Shown here: positions 26,701-34,883 of the stretch, piece by piece | Layout of the letters: each line of letters opens with the position of its first letter | How positions within the stretch are numbered: position 1 is the first letter of the stretch | Notes under the pieces: model-generated | Database searches by the model: none | Told to the model about the DNA's origin: nothing | What the model saw: the letters and a program-made list of their open reading frames with translations, nothing else | Made by a program: the position numbers and the translations under genes | NCBI RefSeq assembly: GCF_000971295.1 | Contig: NZ_LANJ01000045.1 | Location: 124,001-188,000, forward strand | DNA from: Devosia epidermidihirudinis | GTDB lineage: Bacteria; Pseudomonadota; Alphaproteobacteria; Rhizobiales; Devosiaceae | Direction: 5' to 3' | Length of the DNA: 64,000 bases

Positions 26701-27371
26701 TCGAGCTGGCCCTCGGCCGTGAGCGAATATGCGCCGCTTTCGGGCCGAAGCCCCAGCGTTACGCGCGCATTGCCGGTGATATTGGCTGCGGCGGAGTTGA
26801 ACCGGACGCCATAGCGTTCCCCGCCATAAGTGCCCGAACCCTGAAACTGGAATGGCCCGGAGAAGCTGGCCAGCTTTAGGTCGCCATCGACGGCAGAGGC
26901 GACATAATTGGCGCCGGACCGCTCATCGATAATGCGGAACGTCGCGTCGATTATGTTGGCCTGCATCAGCGCAACGCCACCGCCCTCGCCCGTGACATTG
27001 ATGCCCGAGGTCAGGAAACCGCTGTCATCAATGGTGAAGTCCACCACCGGCTCGCGCAGCACCAGTTTGGTGACGTGATAATTGTCGCGCAGGAAATCCA
27101 TCAGCGAGAAGTCTGCTTCCACCGCATCGACCGTCGCCGCAGGCTCATCGGGAGACCCAACCAGAACGTCGGTAAACGTCAGGCGCGGCTGCGGGAGGAG
27201 CGAAAACTCGATATCGCCACGAATGGTAACCTCTGCGCCCAAAACGCCGCTCGCCAGCTCTTCCATGCGCTCGCGATAGTCACCCCATTGGATGAAACGC
27301 GGCACGATAAAAGCACTGCCCAGCGCGAGGATCGCGATCAAGCCGACGATGATGTAAATGCGATTCAGCAA
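23763..27371 (-). CDS. AsmA family protein (1202 residues)
   Basis: Large envelope protein with one N-terminal membrane anchor (RIYIIVGLIAILALGSAFIV, residues 4-23) and a long periplasmic beta-rich body. The start GDYRERMEELASGVLGAEVTIRGDIEFSLLPQPRLTFTDV is the AsmA N-terminal domain. The middle holds repeated beta-strand blocks (for example GRAIN and GALELGG segments) and an AsmA_2-like region toward the end (LKSLGLDGSFVLTPLGF). The last 90 residues form an Ala/Glu/Arg-rich coiled coil (ERQRAAAEERNKLIEEQRRKA) followed by a Gln/Pro tail. AsmA-like proteins such as TamB, YhdP and YicH are thought to bridge membranes for phospholipid transport; a similar role is an inference. The gene is not in an operon; a 230-bp divergent promoter region separates it from uvrD. 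Confidence 0.88.
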   Translation of the reverse strand: MLNRIYIIVGLIAILALGSAFIVPRFIQWGDYRERMEELASGVLGAEVTIRGDIEFSLLPQPRLTFTDVLVGSPDEPAATVDAVEADFSLMDFLRDNYHVTKLVLREPVVDFTIDDSGFLTSGINVTGEGGGVALMQANIIDATFRIIDERSGANYVASAVDGDLKLASFSGPFQFQGSGTYGGERYGVRFNSAAANITGNARVTLGLRPESGAYSLTAEGQLEAGMAPKFDGTLTYRQTPPVAASASDVRGDLVFTSKVTSSTDRVLLSGYTLQPDENRSGARLTGSASIQIGAAPSFDAVISGGVIALPPRDAQEDTSTQPYEVLRLLAELPAPPVPPIPGKVSIDLAEVGLRAFSIRNVVVSATTDAESWQVDTLQGQLPGNTQVRATGSLDNEAGRPAFRGSVSLNSERLDSLAALWRKPSEDNPLFNMPGGLDGKVMLVGDALGLTAGRLTLDGKSHAVELRLGFGDETRLDVVGHFDVLSTIESAALGALLPNISNDPAFGRSFPTGSFSLTANRARAFGQDGTELVAEGRWTQDKIAFSRLSAAQWGGARINGALELGGTLAEPELSGTGRVAVSSASAPALALLYGVLQTPESWRGALAPSLPADLSIDLEAPNDQGGQILSVGGTLGVSDFNLRAELSAGIGGLLTEPLRLNGALESMDVAGLTQQVGLGNAELFSGDGSMLVSFAVEGSPTNSLDSHLNASLGTERVGFTGNLLMTATGEIQGTGTLDVSLGDAGTMAEVVGSQGLSLPLAVGSGTLHFEGERLARLTDIKGKSGEVGFGGELALSRTGSTAAVSGAVTIDTVSVEGLAATLFGRAALVGAIDVWPEGPIDAASEPRVTRGTVSVTAPVVTAGGVERMQNATFDLAWDETRLRLSRFEASVGGGKATFDVAVCCEGPLAQKNISGRMSLVGVPVDAVATPAVANALSGALDGGMRFEASGASIAEAMGSLTGEGSFTLKDFAVAGLSPGVYPTVAGLGDVLNMDSDALRAIVSLALGQGSFSAPTATGTFTIAGGVARLANFIVEGNGGRLAGNLNLALKSLGLDGSFVLTPLGFTDERGLVGEDTARILTRIKGTLTAPAITPDLEELVGAVQVRANELEVDRLEVLRAEDAERQRAAAEERNKLIEEQRRKAAAEEAARLAIEEAARKAAEEEALRQQQQQPVAPPQVAPPVQPLQLNLGYQPMVNQPVN

Positions 27372-27601
27372 ATTGCGTATGGGCCCCGGTTTCGCGGGGA
27401 GAGTGTAGGCATGCGCGGTCCATGCGCAACCCCGCGCAAGCCTTGTACGCAGCTTAGTGGGCGGGAATACGACGGCTCATGCCCGATTGCGCGAAAGTGA
27501 AGGCCCGGCATCGACCCAACGCGAAGCCATGATGCCCCGTGTTCTATACATTGGGCCTGTCGATCCCTATATTGCCAACGAGAACAAAATAAGATTCGTC
27601 A
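27372..27601. other. divergent promoter region, AsmA gene / uvrD
   Basis: 230 bases with no gene. Near uvrD an AT-rich part (CCTATATTGCCAACG) may hold the promoter. I looked for a LexA-type GTTC-N7-GTTC and found only single half sites. Confidence 0.35.
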
Positions 27602-29998
27602 ATGCCCGCGCAGAGCGTCCCTGCCCCGGATGCCGCGATGGAAAGGCCCTTTATGCCCGGTGAACCCCACCCACTCGACCGCCCCGCCGCCGGGTCGATC
27701 ACCAGCCAGTTCAAGCGCAACCAGACGCCGGACTATCTGAGTGGTCTGAACGAGGAACAGCGCGATGCCGTGGAGACCATTGATGGTCCTCTGCTCGTGC
27801 TGGCTGGCGCGGGCACCGGCAAGACGCGCGTGCTGACCACCCGCATCGCCCACATCATCAATACCAACCGCGCCTGGCCCTCCCAAATTCTGTCGGTGAC
27901 CTTCACCAACAAGGCCGCCCGGGAAATGAAGGAGCGTATCGAGAAGCTCGTCCCGCGGCTCGACGCCATGCCCTGGATGGGCACGTTCCACTCCATCGGC
28001 GCACGCATTCTGCGGCAGCACGCCGGGCTGGTGGGGCTGACCAGCACCTTCACCATTCTCGATACCGACGATCAGATCCGCCTGATCAAGCAATTGCTCG
28101 ATGCCGAAAACATCGACGAGAAGCGCTGGCCCGCCAAGCTGTTCGCCTCGATGATGGATGGCTGGAAGAACAAGGGCCTGCTGCCCAAAGATGTCTCGCC
28201 GGCCGATAGTGGCAGCTATGCCAATGGCCTGGGCGGCAAGCTTTACGCCGACTATCAGGCACGGCTGAAGTCCCTGAACGCCGCCGATTTCGGCGATCTG
28301 CTGCTGGAGTGCATCCGGCTGTTCAAGGAAAATCCGGACGTGCTGGCCGAATTCCATCGCAAGTTCAAATACATGCTGGTGGATGAATATCAGGACAGCA
28401 ACGTCGCCCAATATCTCTGGCTGCGCCTTTTGGCGCAGGGCAAGCCCGCCAGCGAAGCCAATATCTGCGTCGTCGGCGATGATGACCAGTCTATCTATGG
28501 CTGGCGCGGGGCCGAGGTCGACAACATCCTGCGCTTCGAAAAAGACTTTCCGGGCGCCAAGGTGATCAAGCTCGAGCGCAATTACCGCTCCACCTCCAAT
28601 ATCCTCAAGGCCGCCTCCAACATCATCGCTTTCAATGAAAGCCGCCTCGGTAAGACCTTGCAGACCGATGTTGGCGAAAAAGGCGAACTCGTTTCTGTCA
28701 CCCAGCTTTGGGACAGCGAGGAAGAAGCGCGCACGGTCGGTGAAGAGATCGAGCAATATCAGCTTGCCGGGGAACAGCTCAACTCCATGGCGATACTCGT
28801 GCGCGCGTCGTTCCAGATGCGCGAGTTCGAAGAGCGCTTCATCACGCTTGGCCTCAACTACCGCGTCATTGGTGGTCCGCGCTTTTATGAGCGCAAGGAA
28901 ATCCGCGACGCCATCGCCTATCTGCGCCTGGTTGCCCAACCGGCTGACGATCTGGCGCTCGACCGCATCATCAACACGCCAAAACGTGGCCTTGGTGACT
29001 CCACGGTGCAGCTGCTGCATAGCGCAGCTCGCGCCGCCAATGTCCCCCTGCTCTCGGCCATCCGCATGCTGGTGGAAACCGAAGAGCTCAAACCCAAGCA
29101 ACGCACCACCCTGCGCGGTCTGGTGTCCCAGTTTGATGACTGGGCGTTCCACGCCCAGACCATGCGGCCGTTCGAACTCGTCGAGCGCATCCTCGAGGAG
29201 AGCGGCTATACCGATATGCTCACTGCCGACAAATCGGTTGAGTCAGAGGGCCGCAAGGAAAACCTCAAGGAACTCAGCCGCTCCATGGAGGAGTTCGACA
29301 CCCTCGGTGGTTTCCTTGAGCACATCGCGCTGGTGATGGATCGCGACAGCGCCGAAGCATCCGACGCCGTCACCATCATGACCCTGCATGGCGCCAAGGG
29401 ACTGGAATTCAACACGGTCTTCCTGCCCGGTTGGGAGGAAGGCACTTTCCCCAGCCAGCGCTCGATGGATGAGAGCGGCCGTGCGGGTCTCGAGGAAGAG
29501 CGCCGCCTCGCCTATGTCGGCATCACCCGTGGCCGCAAGCGCGTGCGCATATCAGCCGCCCAGAACCGCCGTATTCACGGCCTCTGGCAGTCCGCGATCC
29601 CCAGCCGCTTTCTCGATGAGCTGCCCGCGGACGCTGTCGAGGTCAAGGACACTGGCTCGTCCTATGGCGGCTATGGCTATGGCGGCGGCGGTGGGGCAGC
29701 TTCGCGCTTCAACAAGGCCGACCCGTTCGAAAGCGTCTATGAAACGCCCGGTTGGCAGCGCGCGCGTGCCCAGCAAGCCAGTCGCAGGGGTGGCGGTCCA
29801 CTGACCATTGAGGGTGATCTGGTTGCCCGCTCGGTCGATCTGGGCAACGATCGTTCGGCCTTTGCCATGGGCGAACGTGTGTTCCACCTCAAATTCGGCT
29901 ACGGCGAAATCGTCGCGATTGAAGGCAATAAGCTAACCATCGAATTCGAAAAGGCCGGCCGCAAGAAGGTGCTGGAAAGCTTCGTACAGAAGAGCTGA
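27602..29998 (+). CDS. uvrD: UvrD/PcrA-type DNA helicase II
   Basis: 798-residue superfamily 1A 3'-5' helicase of nucleotide excision and mismatch repair. Motif Q and I: LNEEQRDAV then LAGAGTGKT (Walker A, residues 68-75); motif Ia FTNKAAREMKERI; motif II DEYQDSN; motif III VGDDDQSIYGWRGA; motif IV LERNYRST; motif V TLHGAKGLEF; motif VI EERRLAYVGITRGRKRV. A glycine-rich linker (SYGGYGYGGGGGA) and a Tudor-like C-terminal domain (VFHLKFGYGEIVAIEG) close the protein. The start at 27602 lacks a good ribosome site; ATG 27653 has GGAAAGG at the right distance and may be the true start. A ClbS/DfsB gene follows by 7 bases. Confidence 0.95.
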   Translation: MPAQSVPAPDAAMERPFMPGEPHPLDRPAAGSITSQFKRNQTPDYLSGLNEEQRDAVETIDGPLLVLAGAGTGKTRVLTTRIAHIINTNRAWPSQILSVTFTNKAAREMKERIEKLVPRLDAMPWMGTFHSIGARILRQHAGLVGLTSTFTILDTDDQIRLIKQLLDAENIDEKRWPAKLFASMMDGWKNKGLLPKDVSPADSGSYANGLGGKLYADYQARLKSLNAADFGDLLLECIRLFKENPDVLAEFHRKFKYMLVDEYQDSNVAQYLWLRLLAQGKPASEANICVVGDDDQSIYGWRGAEVDNILRFEKDFPGAKVIKLERNYRSTSNILKAASNIIAFNESRLGKTLQTDVGEKGELVSVTQLWDSEEEARTVGEEIEQYQLAGEQLNSMAILVRASFQMREFEERFITLGLNYRVIGGPRFYERKEIRDAIAYLRLVAQPADDLALDRIINTPKRGLGDSTVQLLHSAARAANVPLLSAIRMLVETEELKPKQRTTLRGLVSQFDDWAFHAQTMRPFELVERILEESGYTDMLTADKSVESEGRKENLKELSRSMEEFDTLGGFLEHIALVMDRDSAEASDAVTIMTLHGAKGLEFNTVFLPGWEEGTFPSQRSMDESGRAGLEEERRLAYVGITRGRKRVRISAAQNRRIHGLWQSAIPSRFLDELPADAVEVKDTGSSYGGYGYGGGGGAASRFNKADPFESVYETPGWQRARAQQASRRGGGPLTIEGDLVARSVDLGNDRSAFAMGERVFHLKFGYGEIVAIEGNKLTIEFEKAGRKKVLESFVQKS

Positions 29999-30005
29999 TT
30001 GAACT

Positions 30006-30518
30006 ATGGCCGTCCCGCAAAGCAAGGCAGAGCTGCTCTCTGCCATCGACATCAACTACGCCAAGCTGGCCAAGGATCTGGCCAGCATTCCCGAGCCTTT
30101 GACCCGCGCCAAAACGCTTGAAGGCCACATGAAAAACACCACGATGAGTGTCCATGACCTGGTGGCCTACCTGGTCGGCTGGAATGAGCTGGTGCTCAAA
30201 TGGCATGCCCAGCAGCGCGCGGGCAAAGTGGTCGACTTTCCCGAAACCGGCTTCCAGTGGAACCAACTGGGACAGCTCGCCCAGAAATTCTACGCCGATT
30301 ACAAAGGCCTGGCCTGGCCGGAACTACTGGTTCGTCTGGAAACGGCCAAGACCAAGCTTGTAGATCTGGTCGAGAGCCAGAGCGATATCGCGCTCTATGG
30401 CGTCTCCTGGTACGAAAAGCACACCATGGGTCGGATGATCCAGTTCAACACTTCCTCGCCCTATGCCAATGCGCGCGGCAGGCTCCGGGCATGGAAGAAG
30501 GCCAACGATCTGGACTGA
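30006..30518 (+). CDS. ClbS/DfsB family (DUF1706) four-helix bundle protein
   Basis: 170 residues of the ClbS/DfsB family (DUF1706). Helix 1 begins PQSKAELLSAIDINYAKLAKDL; MSVHDLVAYLVGWNELVLKW is the conserved helix with His and Trp, and WYEKHTMGRMIQFNTSSPYANARGRLRAWKK is the family end. E. coli ClbS is a cyclopropane hydrolase that protects against colibactin; most relatives are uncharacterised. It starts 7 bases after uvrD and is probably co-transcribed, which fits a genotoxin tolerance role but does not prove it. Confidence 0.87.
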   Translation: MAVPQSKAELLSAIDINYAKLAKDLASIPEPLTRAKTLEGHMKNTTMSVHDLVAYLVGWNELVLKWHAQQRAGKVVDFPETGFQWNQLGQLAQKFYADYKGLAWPELLVRLETAKTKLVDLVESQSDIALYGVSWYEKHTMGRMIQFNTSSPYANARGRLRAWKKANDLD

Positions 30519-30524
30519 CGGCCC

Positions 30525-30947
30525 TTAGGGAAACCGCTTGCCGATTTCGGCGATGTAGGCCGCTGCTAAGCGCCCAAAATTATTCGCGTCCAGGGCAATC
30601 GTCTGGCCAATCGCGATCCCCGACACGGCCTTTTCGGCGTTGTACTTGATGGTCTTGTTGGCCTGCAAAACCCCGTCATGTTCCATGATGGAATCCGAGA
30701 GCATGCGGACTTCGTTCAGCGGGTTGCCATCCTTGCCCTCTGCCCCACGCATGCGGTGCATGAAGTGGTGATCGAGCGCCAGCAACATCGAGTTGAAATA
30801 GCCCGGCGCAAAAGCCGCCAGCGCCGCTTCAGCCTTTGCGTTTCCCTTAGCTGCTGCTGCAAGAGCGGCGAAGGCCGCAAGCTGCTCGTCAACTTTGGCG
30901 GCAGCCAACTGGACATGGACTTCAGGATAACTGGTCACTGCAAGCAT
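30525..30947 (-). CDS. conserved hypothetical small cytosolic protein
   Basis: 140 residues, mostly alpha-helical and alanine-rich; no signal peptide or membrane segment. Distinct features are YFNSMLLALDHHFMHRMRGAEGKDGNP followed by LNEVRMLSDSIMEHDG, with three histidines near each other and several acidic residues, which could bind a metal. I have seen similar proteins in other bacteria but cannot name a family or function. It converges with the ClbS-like gene (6 bases between stops) and shares a 112-bp divergent upstream region with ybjQ. Confidence 0.65.
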   Translation of the reverse strand: MLAVTSYPEVHVQLAAAKVDEQLAAFAALAAAAKGNAKAEAALAAFAPGYFNSMLLALDHHFMHRMRGAEGKDGNPLNEVRMLSDSIMEHDGVLQANKTIKYNAEKAVSGIAIGQTIALDANNFGRLAAAYIAEIGKRFP

Positions 30948-31059
30948 TGTTGATCATCCTCGAACTGTGCTGGAATTGCGCTGCGAAACAGCAGTGCGAC
31001 CAGCTTCATTTTGGATACAGCCTCACCATATCTAGTGCCAATCAACAAGGGACCACGCC

Positions 31060-31377
31060 ATGATCATCACCACGACGCCGAGTGTAGAAGGCCGCCAGAT
31101 CGTCGACTATTTGGGCATCGTCACCGGCGAAGTCATTGTTGGGGCAAACGTTTTCAAGGACCTGTTTGCCAGCGTGCGGGACATCGTCGGTGGCCGCGCC
31201 GGCGCCTACGAATCCACCTTGCGTGATGCGCGACAGGCGGCCTTCCGAGAACTTGAAGAAGAAGCTCGCAGCCGCGGAGCGGACGCTGTGGTGGGTGTGG
31301 ACATCGATTATGAAGTCGTCGGCTCGGGTGGAAGCATGTTGATGGTATCGATTTCGGGAACCGCGGTCACCTTCTAG
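31060..31377 (+). CDS. YbjQ family (UPF0145) heavy-metal-binding-type protein
   Basis: 105 residues with the YbjQ_1 pattern: [51 protein letters not shown], then [32 protein letters not shown] and [14 protein letters not shown]. The fold is a pentameric beta-alpha protein sometimes annotated as heavy-metal-binding; the physiological role is not established. AAGGGA lies about 9 bases before the ATG. Confidence 0.9.
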   Translation: MIITTTPSVEGRQIVDYLGIVTGEVIVGANVFKDLFASVRDIVGGRAGAYESTLRDARQAAFRELEEEARSRGADAVVGVDIDYEVVGSGGSMLMVSISGTAVTF

Positions 31378-31479
31378 AACAGAGCAAGTCAACGCCTCGG
31401 TAGAAATACAGATGCGCCTTCATATTTATTTACCTTTATCGGTGCAATAACAGCATAACCTGTTTCGTCGATAAGTGTG

Positions 31480-33234
31480 ATGGCGTCCATCCGAATACAG
31501 AACTTGCAGTGGCTTGGTGTGGTGATCTGCGCGGCCTGCGCCGTGTTGCTCGGCGGCTCGGCTTTGTACGCAAACATCACAGATTATGCGCGCGCCAGCT
31601 CTGGCGTCGCGGCCCTGACGCATTTCGAAACAATCCTGTCGCTCACCAATGCGCTCTCCAAAGAGCGCGACCCCGCCGCCGCCGCCATGGGTGCGGAGGG
31701 CGATGAGCTGACCGGAGTCCGGGGCGACATAAGAACAACGCGCCAGGCAGTGGATGAGGCACTTGTGGCCGTCAAAGAAAGCTATGCCGCCGAAATGGCA
31801 GCCAATGCCGAGCTGCGCCGCAGCTTTGATGGCCTCGATTTCGTTCTGACTGTATCGCGCCAAGCCGTCGACACCATCCTCAGCAAGCCCCTGGAGCGGC
31901 GCTCCGCGCCCGATGTGACAAGGGCCATCGAGGCCATGTTCTCCGTCACCGATGCCGCCACGGTGCTGCGCGCCCGCATCGGTCGCCAAACCATGCTGAG
32001 CGTGCCCCAGATCACCACCGAAATCATGCTGTGGGCCGCCGCCAGTGAAATGCGCGAACAACAGGGTCGCCTGAGCGCCTATGTGGTGATGATGCTGGCC
32101 TCAAACGTGCAGCAGGACCGCCGCTATCTCATCAAGGTCAACGAGACCGAGATCAGGCTCCGCCTGATGCGCAACATTCTGCACAATTACACCACGGCCT
32201 ATTTTGACAGTGGAAAGGTGTCCGAACTGCTGACCTGGATCGATGCCGATTATTTCGGCCGTTCGTTGACCTATGCCCGGATGACGGCTCGCCTGCATGA
32301 GAGCGATGGGCCCATCGGCTCGGTTGAGTTCACCAATAAATACCTGCTGGGTGTCGCTTCCACTGAGCAGGTGACCGAACTGCTGGTCAACCAGTCCCTG
32401 GCCCAGCTGCAGCGTATGCGCGAGGAATCTGGCACCTCGGTGCTGCGCTCAGCAATACTAACCGGCCTGATCGTCCTCGCCTTGCTGGCGCTGGCAGTCG
32501 TGTTCCGGCGCATCCTCTTCCGTCCGCTCGCCGTCGTGCACGACCAGCTCACCGCCGTGGCCCACGGCGATCTGTCCGAGCCGCCGCCGCGGCACCCGAT
32601 CGGTCGGGAAATCCGCGAAATGCTCGAAGGCGTCGCCGTGCTGCGTAACCAGCAGCGCGAAAAACTGCGCCTGGAAACCGAGCAGCGCCGCATGACCGAA
32701 AGGCTCAAGGCCCTGTCGGAAACCGACACACTGACCGGCCTGCCCAACCGCCGCGCGCTGCGAGACTTCGCCCACAGCGTCTTCGAACAGGCCGACACCG
32801 ACGCGCATACGATTGGCGTTATCATTTTCGACGTGGACCACTTCAAGTCTGTCAACGACACCCTCGGCCATTCCATGGGTGACATGGTCCTTCAGAAAAT
32901 CGGCAAGATCCTCCCGCCCCTATTGCGCTCCAACGATATCATGGCGCGCTATGGCGGGGAGGAGTTCGTGATTTTGCTAAGGGACACAGATGCTTCGCGC
33001 GCCTTCGCCATTGCAGAGCGCCTGCGGCTCACCCTCAGCCGAACCCAGGTCAGCCGCAAGATTGGGCTCACCGTAACGGCCAGTTTCGGCGTCGCGCTGC
33101 GCTTGCCCAACTCACCGGAAAACTGGGACACCGTGGTCGCTGTCGCCGACCGTCGCCTCTATGCAGCCAAGCGCGGCGGACGCAATCAGGTCTGCATGCA
33201 CGATAGCGACATCCCCATCGCAGCAGTGGGCTAA
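31480..33234 (+). CDS. membrane diguanylate cyclase (GGDEF)
   Basis: About 584 residues. A first membrane segment (WLGVVICAACAVLLGGSALYANI, about residues 10-32) and a second (AILTGLIVLALLALAVVFRRILF, about 322-345) enclose a periplasmic sensor region of about 290 residues, alpha-helical and without a recognised fold. A HAMP-like linker leads to the GGDEF domain (from TDTLTGLPNRRALRDF). The active-site loop is GGEEF, catalytically competent, and RSND five residues before it is an intact RxxD inhibitory site. It should make c-di-GMP with product feedback. The start is at ATG 31480; a GTG lies just before it at 31477. It is a single gene. Confidence 0.93.
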   Translation: MASIRIQNLQWLGVVICAACAVLLGGSALYANITDYARASSGVAALTHFETILSLTNALSKERDPAAAAMGAEGDELTGVRGDIRTTRQAVDEALVAVKESYAAEMAANAELRRSFDGLDFVLTVSRQAVDTILSKPLERRSAPDVTRAIEAMFSVTDAATVLRARIGRQTMLSVPQITTEIMLWAAASEMREQQGRLSAYVVMMLASNVQQDRRYLIKVNETEIRLRLMRNILHNYTTAYFDSGKVSELLTWIDADYFGRSLTYARMTARLHESDGPIGSVEFTNKYLLGVASTEQVTELLVNQSLAQLQRMREESGTSVLRSAILTGLIVLALLALAVVFRRILFRPLAVVHDQLTAVAHGDLSEPPPRHPIGREIREMLEGVAVLRNQQREKLRLETEQRRMTERLKALSETDTLTGLPNRRALRDFAHSVFEQADTDAHTIGVIIFDVDHFKSVNDTLGHSMGDMVLQKIGKILPPLLRSNDIMARYGGEEFVILLRDTDASRAFAIAERLRLTLSRTQVSRKIGLTVTASFGVALRLPNSPENWDTVVAVADRRLYAAKRGGRNQVCMHDSDIPIAAVG

Positions 33235-33324
33235 TTCGCCCCATCGCCGACCCACAGGCAGCTGGCGGATTGACTTGTTGCAGGCGCTGCCGCAACTAGG
33301 GCGAAACCAACTGAAAGCCCTGCC

Positions 33325-34194
33325 ATGCAAGTCGACCAGCTCTCCGCGCCCCTCACCAAGGAACAGGCTTATGCCCTGGTCGATGCGGTTATGGAGCGGG
33401 ACGATCTGGCGCTGACGGCAACCGCGCACGAGAACGAAGATATCGAACAATGGTACTTCGAGGCCTCCTGCGAGAGCCCGGCCAATGTTGAATCATTTTC
33501 TGAACTGGCACGCCAAACCCTTGGCATGGATGTAGAATTCACCGTTTCGACCTTAGACCCTGAGGTCAATTGGGTCGCCAAGTCGCTGGAGGGCCTGGCG
33601 CCGGTGGTGGCAGGCGGGTTCTACGTTTATGGCAGCCATGAAACCGGCCCTATCCCCCATGGCGTGACCGCTATCCGTATTGATGCGGCGCAGGCCTTCG
33701 GCACCGGCCATCACGAGACCACTACAGGGTGCCTTGAAGCCATCGACAAGCTGCTCAAGCGCAAGAAGCCGACCCGCATGATTGACGTCGGCACAGGTAC
33801 TGGCCTTCTCGCCATTGCCCTGGCCAAGCGCACCCGCACCCCCGTGATCGCCAGCGATATCGACCCGATTTCAGTGACGACAACCATTGAAAATGCTGAG
33901 TTTAATGGCGTTGGCAATCAGATCATCGCGCTGGAAGCGACTGGCCTGACCCACCCGACGATTGCCCAGCATGCGCCCTATGACCTGATCGTCGCCAACA
34001 TTCTGGCCGGTCCACTGATGGCGCTGGCGCCAGCAGTCGGCAAGGCGGCGCAGAAGGGTGCGACCATCATCCTGTCCGGCATTCTGGAGCATCAGGCGCG
34101 TGGCGTGATCAACGCTTATGCCCGCCAGGGCATGACGCTGACACAGAAGCTGCAGCGCAAGGACTGGACCACTTTGATGCTGGAAATGAAGTAG
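33325..34194 (+). CDS. prmA: ribosomal protein L11 methyltransferase
   Basis: 289 residues. PrmA trimethylates L11 using S-adenosylmethionine. The N-terminal substrate-recognition domain is followed by DAAQAFGTGHHETTTGCLEAID, the SAM motif I MIDVGTGTGLLAIALAKR and the motif IV LIVANILAGPLMAL (NxL-type). Typical length. A terminator follows at 34281. Confidence 0.93.
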   Translation: MQVDQLSAPLTKEQAYALVDAVMERDDLALTATAHENEDIEQWYFEASCESPANVESFSELARQTLGMDVEFTVSTLDPEVNWVAKSLEGLAPVVAGGFYVYGSHETGPIPHGVTAIRIDAAQAFGTGHHETTTGCLEAIDKLLKRKKPTRMIDVGTGTGLLAIALAKRTRTPVIASDIDPISVTTTIENAEFNGVGNQIIALEATGLTHPTIAQHAPYDLIVANILAGPLMALAPAVGKAAQKGATIILSGILEHQARGVINAYARQGMTLTQKLQRKDWTTLMLEMK

Positions 34195-34280
34195 CTCAGC
34201 GCTTCGTTCGGCTAGCACACTGTTAGCATCTGGCGTCGCATAGCGGCGCAAACAGACAGTGTCGCAAGACACGCGTCACA

Positions 34281-34307
34281 CCCTCGGGCCAACCCCGAGG
34301 GTTTTTC
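34281..34307 (+). terminator. prmA terminator
   Basis: CCCTCGGG-CCAA-CCCCGAGGG followed by TTTTT, 87 bases after the prmA stop. Confidence 0.88.
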
Positions 34308-34321
34308 ATTTGAACGCCCAA

Positions 34322-34354
34322 AAAGCAAAATCCCCGAAGCGAGCTCCGGGGATC
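34322..34354 (-). terminator. terminator of the 43-codon small gene
   Basis: On the minus strand ATCCCCGGAGCTCGC is followed by TTCGGGGAT and TTTTGCTTTTT, starting about 32 bases after the stop at 34386. It is back to back with the prmA terminator. Confidence 0.85.
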
Positions 34355-34385
34355 GTCAGATCGTCAGCAGTAAACTGCAGCGGCC

Positions 34386-34517
34386 TTACGGGCGCTTGGT
34401 GAACGCGCCGATCAGCTGATGCTGCATGCGATAGCTGACCTGGCGGCTCGATTCGCGACCACGGGCGTCGATAACGGACCCCAGTGCCTTGCGGAAATCG
34501 TTCTTGCTCTCAGTCAT
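34386..34517 (-). CDS. very small basic protein, 43 residues, unknown
   Basis: Frame from ATG 34517 (MTESKNDFRKALGSVIDARG) to TAA 34386, ending QLIGAFTKRP. GGAG lies 8-9 bases before this ATG; an in-frame ATG 12 bases upstream (34529) lacks a ribosome site. The gene is followed by a strong intrinsic terminator, which argues that it is real. The protein is basic, alpha-helix prone (SRQVSYRMQHQLIGAF), with no membrane segment. I do not recognise a family; small basic alphaproteobacterial proteins of this size are often stress or starvation induced. Confidence 0.7.
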   Translation of the reverse strand: MTESKNDFRKALGSVIDARGRESSRQVSYRMQHQLIGAFTKRP

Positions 34518-34638
34518 CTCAGTCTCCATGCACGTGGACGATGATCTATTGCCACCGTCGTGAGCGTATCTAGGCTATTCCGGCACGCTTGGTTAGGCCC
34601 GTTGAGTCAGACCAGCCATGCTGGTTTCGCAGGGCGCG

Positions 34639-34773
34639 TTACCGACCCTTAAACTTATAGTCCAGCGAGGGATGGTCACGCTCATACTGCTCAAGGAAGC
34701 GCTTGGCCTGGCGCGCACGACCTTCGACGAGGGCGTCAAGGGTAAGCCGGAACAAGTTCCTGGTCGTCTTCAT
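34639..34773 (-). CDS. very small basic protein, 44 residues, unknown
   Basis: Frame from ATG 34773 to TAA 34639, reading MKTTRNLFRLTLDALVEGRA at the start and LDYKFKGR at the end. GGAGAACAAAA directly precedes the ATG, a good ribosome site. A single amphipathic helix is predicted from the central FRLTLDALVEGRARQAKRFL. It lies upstream of the 43-codon gene on the same strand (121 bases between) and they may be co-transcribed. Unknown function; the EGRARQA segment is of a type common in short Hyphomicrobiales proteins (recollection, not a search). Confidence 0.72.
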   Translation of the reverse strand: MKTTRNLFRLTLDALVEGRARQAKRFLEQYERDHPSLDYKFKGR

Positions 34774-34883
34774 TTTTGTTCTCCGAATTCTTGTGGTCTA
34801 TATGGTCAACCGTGACTGGCATGGCCATGCTCACCTGGACAAACCACCCATGACCGGAGCGCATTCCGGCACAGGATCGAACA

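Noticed and set aside
27372..27601. LexA box before uvrD
   Set aside because: GTTC and GAAC half sites occur but without a partner at 7 bases.
34195..34280. Small RNA between prmA and its terminator
   Set aside because: No promoter-like sequence; more likely the prmA 3' untranslated region.
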